Positions 58,671 through 64,000 of a stretch of 64,000 bases of DNA are shown here, piece after piece. A model generated the notes under the pieces. It worked only from the letters and a program-made list of their open reading frames with translations, did not search any database and had not been told where the DNA came from. Position numbers and translations under genes: made by a program. The DNA comes from Eretmocerus hayati (taxonomy: Eukaryota > Arthropoda > Insecta > Hymenoptera > Aphelinidae): positions 79,660,748 to 79,724,747 of the forward strand of contig CM056742.1 in the NCBI GenBank assembly GCA_029851415.1, read 5' to 3'. Position 1 is the first letter of the stretch; every line of letters starts with the position of its first letter.

Positions 58671-58960
58671 TTTGCAACTGTGCGCGAAGTTGTAATTAAA
58701 TGCACCACTGTCCGAGCAAGATCATCTGGAGAACGAAGTTTTCAAGAAAGGCCGAATTCAGAGGGATGACGTGATATCATATTTCGGAACTGTGCGTGAA
58801 TGAAAATGCATTAGAGCGAGAAGTTACATTTACGCACACTTCACCAGTGCGTAAATGTAAAACTGTGCGAGAAGTCATTCACGCATTACTTCTCGCACTG
58901 TAAATGATGAAGAGAAGTCTCATTTTTTTACAACTTCGCGCACACAGTTGCAAAAAATTT
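58668..58960. repeat. Nested hairpin element 3
   Basis: tttttgcaactgtgcgcgaa is mirrored by ttcgcgcacacagttgcaaa at 58935-58960. It abuts element 2 and shares the tgcgagaagt box, repeated about five times in the centre, so the two are related. Confidence 0.75.
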
Positions 58961-58995
58961 TTTTCAGTACTCCACACGAATTTCTAGCGCTTAGG

Positions 58996-59153
58996 GCCTC
59001 GACAGAAAGTGCGCGATGCTCTTTTCTCCACTTTTTCCCCTGTGTATAAGCATAGGCGCTGTAGTTGCAGTCGCCGCCATGGGCGCGCAATGGCGCTACT
59101 TCCACGGGGAAAAAAGGGGGAAAAAGAGCAAATGCGCACTTTCTGTCGAGGCC
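58996..59153. repeat. Nested hairpin element 4
   Basis: gggcctcgacagaaagtgcg is exactly mirrored at 59133-59152. Arms continue imperfectly through gctctttt/aaaagagc and the ccccttttt stretch. Confidence 0.85.
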
Positions 59154-59849
59154 CTTACCAGGGCAAACGCATCATTTTTCGCATCGTTCAGAATACTTTC
59201 AGGAAAAAATTCAAGAGGGATACAAATTTACGTTTCTGAGTAGTTGGATTTTTCCATTCTTCATCAAATCGTCTTTTTTGGGACTCTGAGCAGAATTTTG
59301 AGCACCATAGGATTCTATTCTGATGGAATACGTTGTTTGATATTCCCCATCAAGCTCCATGCCAGAAGACCCGTAAGGAGTGAAGTTGTCCAGCATTTAC
59401 CAATTTCAGGATGCCAATCTCAATTTTTGGATCCAAATTGGACATTTGGATAGCTCCGATGCGAATCGATCTGGGCTAAACAGAAAAACACGTGTCACCT
59501 CATTTGAGCTCTAGAATCATATAATTCATCGCGGAGAAAATCTCATTTTCTGACCTTACTTCATTGGAAGATCTTGCGAGACGAGATGAGACGAGGAATT
59601 GGGAGTTATCGTCTCGCTCTCGGAAAATTTAAAAAATTTGGTTATCGTCTCGTCTTGTCTCGTTATCGATCGAGACTCTCGACGAGAGTTGTTCAAAAAT
59701 GATGATATATCATTACTCCTCGGCTTCATATGCGCTAAATAGCCAACAAGTGATTGTAATACCACAACTCAAGTTGAAACTCAGAAATCTAAATACTTGT
59801 TGAATCTGAAATATCTATGGATTAAGACTGATACCTCTATGAGTCCCTA

Positions 59850-60122
59850 AGTTGGAAGAAAGAGATAAATGAGTATTTGAGAGCTGCCAGAGCTACTGAA
59901 GGAACAACGGACATCCTTTTATCAGGGAAGGACCATTCATACACGTATCCATCACTAATTCGAATGGCTAGAGATATCTTGAACATACAAGCTACGTCAG
60001 TGCCAGTCGAACGCGCTTTTTTTGACGTTTCATTGATAATGACGTATTTAAGAAATCGGCTGAGCCATCAGAGTGTCAGAGCATCCTTATGTCTAAATTC
60101 ATGGATGAAATCAAACTTTTAA
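59850..60122 (+). pseudogene. hAT transposase, C-terminal dimerisation domain
   Basis: Frame codes EYLRAARATEGTTD, then YPSLIRMARDILNIQATSVP and VERAFFDVS, ending LRNRLSHQSVRASLCLNSW and a stop at 60120-60122. This is the hATC dimerisation domain of hAT-family transposases. The first ATG-like start at 59877 is not the true start; the N-terminal two thirds are absent. Flanked by regions of repeated cgtctcg/gagacgag on both sides (59572-59690, 60320-60410), which look like subterminal repeats. Non-functional remnant. Confidence 0.75.
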
Positions 60123-60399
60123 GCGGCCATTTGTAAAGTCAATATATAGGAAAAATGAAGTGTTCTTGCTTCAAAACAAATATTCCTGTCGGTTGTCAGA
60201 AAGACAATTGAACAAATATGTTATTTTGATCGAATAGATATGATGAAATATGATGAGCTACAATTTAGAGTGTTTTCTTTTTCGATATCCCGACGAGAGC
60301 CTCGGCGAAAACAAAAGTCCTTATCGTCTCGAGCGATAAATTACTGATACTCTCTCGCCTCGATCTCATCTCGCCATTGCGAGACGAGATCGAGACGAG

Positions 60400-60431
60400 A
60401 GCGAGAAATCTCGAAAATCGCGGCATCCCTA
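60400..60431. other. Right terminus of hAT element
   Basis: gaaatctcgaaaatcgcggc followed by atccctA gives, on the minus strand, a TAGGGATGCCGCG start, as usual for hAT inverted repeats. The matching left terminus was not found; the left end probably ends at the 57770-59568 foldback. Confidence 0.6.
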
Positions 60432-60452
60432 ATCTTGAGAGGATGTCGGATA

Positions 60453-60611
60453 CCGACATTGTCGAGTTTTCGGATTTCTCGATGAATTTTCGAGATATCG
60501 GGATCCTACTAAGTAACGCCGATTCTGTATGGCTCATAGAATCGGCGTTACTTGTTCGATTTTTGATATCTCAAAAATTCATCGAGAAATCCGAAAACTC
60601 GATCATGTCGG
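60453..60611. repeat. Long near-perfect hairpin
   Basis: ccgacat..tcgagttttcgg (60453) mirrored at 60590-60611; pairing continues through gatttctcgatgaattt and gagatatc to an apical 15-bp stem around gtatggctcat. The whole 159 bp folds back. A short frame through it is not a gene. Confidence 0.85.
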
Positions 60612-61536
60612 AAACTGTACAATATTGATAGGACTCCGACGTCCCCTTAACTGGAATAGCCCATATACTGTGCCCCAGACATAAGATGAGCTCGTCGCAC
60701 ATCCTCATCCTCCGTTGCTGGAAAATATCAATAACCAACTCGTGAGGTGTCGCGTAAAATCAGATAGAACGATATTCCTAGGGCAGGGAGTGATAATGGA
60801 TTCTTCCCATATGAAAGATGAGAGATGGAGCTGCCGAATATGAACACCTCTGTGAAATCGTGGGGGAAAGAATATGGTGAAGTGAAGAGATGTAATTGTT
60901 TTATTATTAAGATTAATTTTATTCTCAGAGAAAAAAAACACGAGGAATAGCACATCTTTATTCTCGTCACATTTATACATGATTCCAATTGATACATCTC
61001 AACAATGTATCTTCCGTTTTCTATATGGATTCCATCGCGATATTCCATACTTTGTTAGAACGGATAGTATATCAATATAATATAGTTTAGTGATTTAAAG
61101 TAAGGTATCACATTACTGCGGGTAATAGTATAATACAGAAAAATCTCTTGTACTAAAAAGCTAAGATACAATTTCATTCGTTATCTACGTGAAGAAATTC
61201 GATATGAAGATCAATTCTGATATCTATTTACAAGCTCACATGAATAATGATAGCATCAGCATATCAAAAAATATTCACAACTCGACCTTCATTGGGAAAT
61301 ATCGCAATGCTTATCGCTGAAATTGAAGATAATCGATAGTATGTGCAATCACCTAATCATCAGTGGATCACTTCGATTTCGGAGACTCATGAACACAAAA
61401 TATGAGCTGACTGAAGAACACTCTTATACTTTGTCCGCTCATTCATCATTCGAAATATACAAATGGGTCAGATCAGTATCTTTCGGCCAATTCGTGCGCA
61501 TGACCCCGGGGATTTTCTCATGATATTTTTATATAG

Positions 61537-61667
61537 CATTACGGACCAAGAATAGTACTCTCCAAGAGTCAGACGAAGACAAAATTCTTCGACGCCCGAT
61601 AGAAATTTTTGAAGTTAAAAGAAAGTCCATTACTAACGTTTCCTCGAAAAATTACCAAATCGACTAG
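61537..61667 (+). CDS. Possible terminal exon, unknown protein
   Basis: After an AG at 61535-61536 preceded by a T-rich stretch, the frame reads LRTKNSTLQESDEDKILRRP and on to a TAG at 61665. The mix of acidic and basic residues is like the exons of the 30336-38560 gene and the phase (1) would fit its last exon. That would need an intron of 23 kb across all the transposon debris, so this is only a suggestion. Confidence 0.25.
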
Positions 61668-62645
61668 GAACATTCTAGAGGGATTTTGTAGGAGGTACAT
61701 TTTCTGTGTCCTGGTGTCAACTTTCGAGGAAGAATTTTGGGAAAGTCTCAAAACAAAATCGTCCACTCCACGCGACGATACGTAAAATCAGCTTTTTTTC
61801 TATTTTTGGACGTTTTTAGGATATGCGCCATTTCAACGTATCTCTATATTTTCCAATCCAGTTGAGCTAGTTTTTTTGACTTGATAAATCATAGAAATCA
61901 TGGTTTCCAATGTCCAAACCGGTCGAACAATGCCTGAGCTGTGCTTATTAATAAATGGTACGTTCTTGGAAAATGCTGAATCTGTTCAGCTCGCCAAATC
62001 CATCGCCCTCTACTAATTGACTCAATACTTGACGGAGTTACTTTTTCATTCAGCCACTTGGTTGAAGTTTTTCGAAAAAAATTTCTCACAATGGAGATGG
62101 TGGTACAAAAATACTAGAGATAAATCATTGGTATGTGAGAATAATTGTTTCCCATTTTCCGTTTCTTTTCCCGCACGTATAATAACGTGAACAATTTCCA
62201 ACTATTGGAATATAATATTTCTGAGGTGGGAAAATGGTGAAAAATGGCACGATTAGAATTTCGGAATTTTTTCGTTCTTTATTCTTCTCTCTCTCATAAT
62301 TTTATTTTGGGATCTCGTCAATGTTCCATCGATTTCTTTGTAGTGACAGATATTTTTCAGAATTCTCTCAGATTTTTTCGATGCAACATAAGGAAACGAT
62401 CACATATTATTGGGAATCGATAATGTCCCCTAAAAAGAACACCAAATGGAAAGCCTCGACTTCTACTCGTGACCCTGTAATTTTGTAAGTTGAGATACTT
62501 TTCGGCATCTTGGGCCTTCTTCTGTCTCAAATCTGCCGGAATTCTCGGTCTGTTGCATCGGATCGGTCAAAGTCAGGGGGTCACTCCGAAGGAAATTGCA
62601 AGGGCTATTGATTGAAAATACTTCCGAAGCTATACAAATGTGCAC

Positions 62646-62828
62646 ATGCGCAGAAAGAGTTTGAAAACTGCTTCAAAAACTACACGAAAAACAGCAAGAG
62701 TTATCGAGTTTGTGGAATGCTTAGGTTTAACGTGGGGACGGAACACAGCGCGCAATTCCTCCCACACATCCGGAACGTTTGTAAGATTATCTTGGTTGAG
62801 TTTCAAGTCGATATGTGAAGTGCAATAG
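62646..62828 (+). repeat. Dispersed repeat, copy 2 (short basic frame)
   Basis: Second copy of the sequence at 54914-55076 in the same orientation, reading MRRKSLKTASKTTRKTARVI. The frame shifts relative to copy 1 after about 40 codons. Confidence 0.55.
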
Positions 62829-62868
62829 ACCTGGCAACCAATTATCGCAATTCACATATCGACTTGAT
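62807..62868. repeat. Short hairpin
   Basis: caagtcgatatgtgaa and ttcacatatcgacttg, a perfect 16-bp stem separated by 30 bp, at the end of repeat copy 2. Confidence 0.75.
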
Positions 62869-64000
62869 TGGGACAAATTGGACATGTTTCAATAATTCAC
62901 CGTCTCCTGATGGACATAGCTCATGCTTCGTTTGACCGATTCGGAAGTTTGAGAATGCGAATTGTAGACTTATTTGAGCCGAAGAAGCTACGCGAGTTGG
63001 GAGAAAAATATTGAGATGCCTCGGAAAGGCGTCCATTGTGAGATGGTATAAAAATCGAGAAAGGCGATTCTACATATCGTCGTGTGAAGAGGGCGCGTAA
63101 CGTTTCTGGACACCCCTGCTATTTTTTCTCGAAAATTCGCGTCAAAACAAAGGAAAAGCGCCCCTGCAGATCTCAATGCAATAATTCTAGCCGATTTGGC
63201 AGTTTTTCGAAAAAGCGCTGAAAGTGGCTCTTTTTCGAACACCGAAAAATGAGAGCGGACGTGAAAATTTTTTTCGGGCTGTAACTCTGGGATAGTGGTA
63301 TTTCCGGCACCTTCTCTTATACAAAAATTGGTAGAAAGATCCACGGGGTCATGCGCAAGATTTGGCCGAAATATACTGATCTGGCCAATATATAAAGCGA
63401 GCTGGGGCTCTGAGTGCAGGAGGAATGTTTCTGAAACATTTTTTCGATGAGGATAAGATTACAACTTTTGCTCATGAGTCGATGCGCCCTCTTACCACTC
63501 AGAGTATTATTTACTCTTCAATAAATACGCTGTAAGAATTGGTTGGACACAGTTTCTTGGAATGACAAAAATCTAGAACTCGAGTTGTATGTCGATGTCT
63601 CCAACGTCGGATTATGATTCCACTCATTCAGATAACCGATCATTTTGTTCAATAGAATCGACAGATCATTTTCCATACGGAATAAGAACTCTGTCAACGT
63701 ACACCACACTCGCATAGAATATGATCTCATGATAATAAGGAGAAGGTTATGTCCCAACAATTGTTCTGGGTTTGCCTCTGTTCCTACCACTGAAAAGAGA
63801 TCTCAGCGTGTTAGCATTCAATACGACCAAGATTAAATTTGAGGAGAGCTCACCATCTGAAAACGATGGAGTTACTGAGTTGTTCACGTTAAAAACTTAC
63901 ACATTCTTGGCAAGGACGGGAACAATTCGATCAGTCATTGTCTCAGTAATGGATCAACTTTAGAAGAGCTTCCTGTTGGATATATTCGAGTTACATCCCG

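Larger units (their letters stand above)
57770..59568. mobile_element. Foldback element containing four smaller hairpin elements
   Basis: Outer arms about 57770-58160 and 59190-59568, with ends TCCAATGAAGT and its reverse; blocks such as gaatcatataattcatcgcg pair with tcgcgatgaggtatatgatt-type sequence. The centre (58160-59190) is filled by separate inverted repeats listed below. No transposase. Confidence 0.8.
60620..64000. other. Mostly no recognisable gene
   Basis: AT-rich with short frames. Two exceptions are listed separately (61537-61667, 62646-62869). At 63384-63391 tatataaa lies after ggccaa, a possible core promoter without any visible gene downstream. Confidence 0.4.

Noticed and set aside
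63384..63391. TATA box promoter
   Set aside because: tatataaa is common in AT-rich DNA and no coding region follows.

Overview
The window is repeat-saturated eukaryotic DNA, most likely from an arthropod and probably an insect. That rests on GT-AG introns, a Ty1/copia retrotransposon, Mutator-like (MULE), hAT, Tc1/mariner and pogo-type DNA transposons, a Polinton/Maverick (adintovirus-like) relic and many foldback MITEs. I see no bacterial features and no rRNA gene. Species cannot be fixed from the sequence.

Layout. 1-434: AT-rich flank. 435-17184: a Ty1/copia retrotransposon with two 299-bp LTRs, split inside gag by a second LTR element (1698-13593). The inserted element has 1037-bp LTRs and a 9.8-kb interior with no gag/pol, so it resembles a LARD. 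The intruder is flanked by CAAC on both sides and its LTRs differ at about 5 positions; the copia LTRs differ at about 12 of 299. 17185-21583: nothing recognisable. 21592-22331: a 740-bp internally deleted FLYWCH/MULE transposon. 25189-26127: a MITE. 27757-29602: an intron-containing MULE transposase gene, now broken. 30336-38560: a probable multi-exon gene on the + strand, coding an acidic, unrecognised protein, with splice phases that match from exon to exon and MITEs in its introns.

39708-51134: a Polinton/Maverick relic on the + strand in the order integrase with chromodomain, penton-like minor capsid protein, small basic protein, major capsid protein. It carries frameshifts and stops and is cut apart by later insertions (40024-40812, 40838-44227, 45117-46158, 47089-50391). 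The 3.3-kb insertion in the capsid gene is itself a series of nested inverted repeats. It holds a candidate hammerhead ribozyme with the full conserved core (47829-47912) and an inverted pair of tRNA-like sequences.

53354-54795: a 1.44-kb palindrome with another, unrelated inverted pair of tRNA-like sequences. 57770-59568: a foldback element holding four smaller hairpin elements. 59850-60431: a hAT transposase tail with its right terminus. 60453-60611: a long hairpin. 60620-64000: mostly featureless, with one exon-like stretch.

The genes do not form a working pathway. The window is a stack of datable insertions. The copia and Polinton interruptions are read most clearly because coding frames resume across them. 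No coding sequence of the Polinton is intact.
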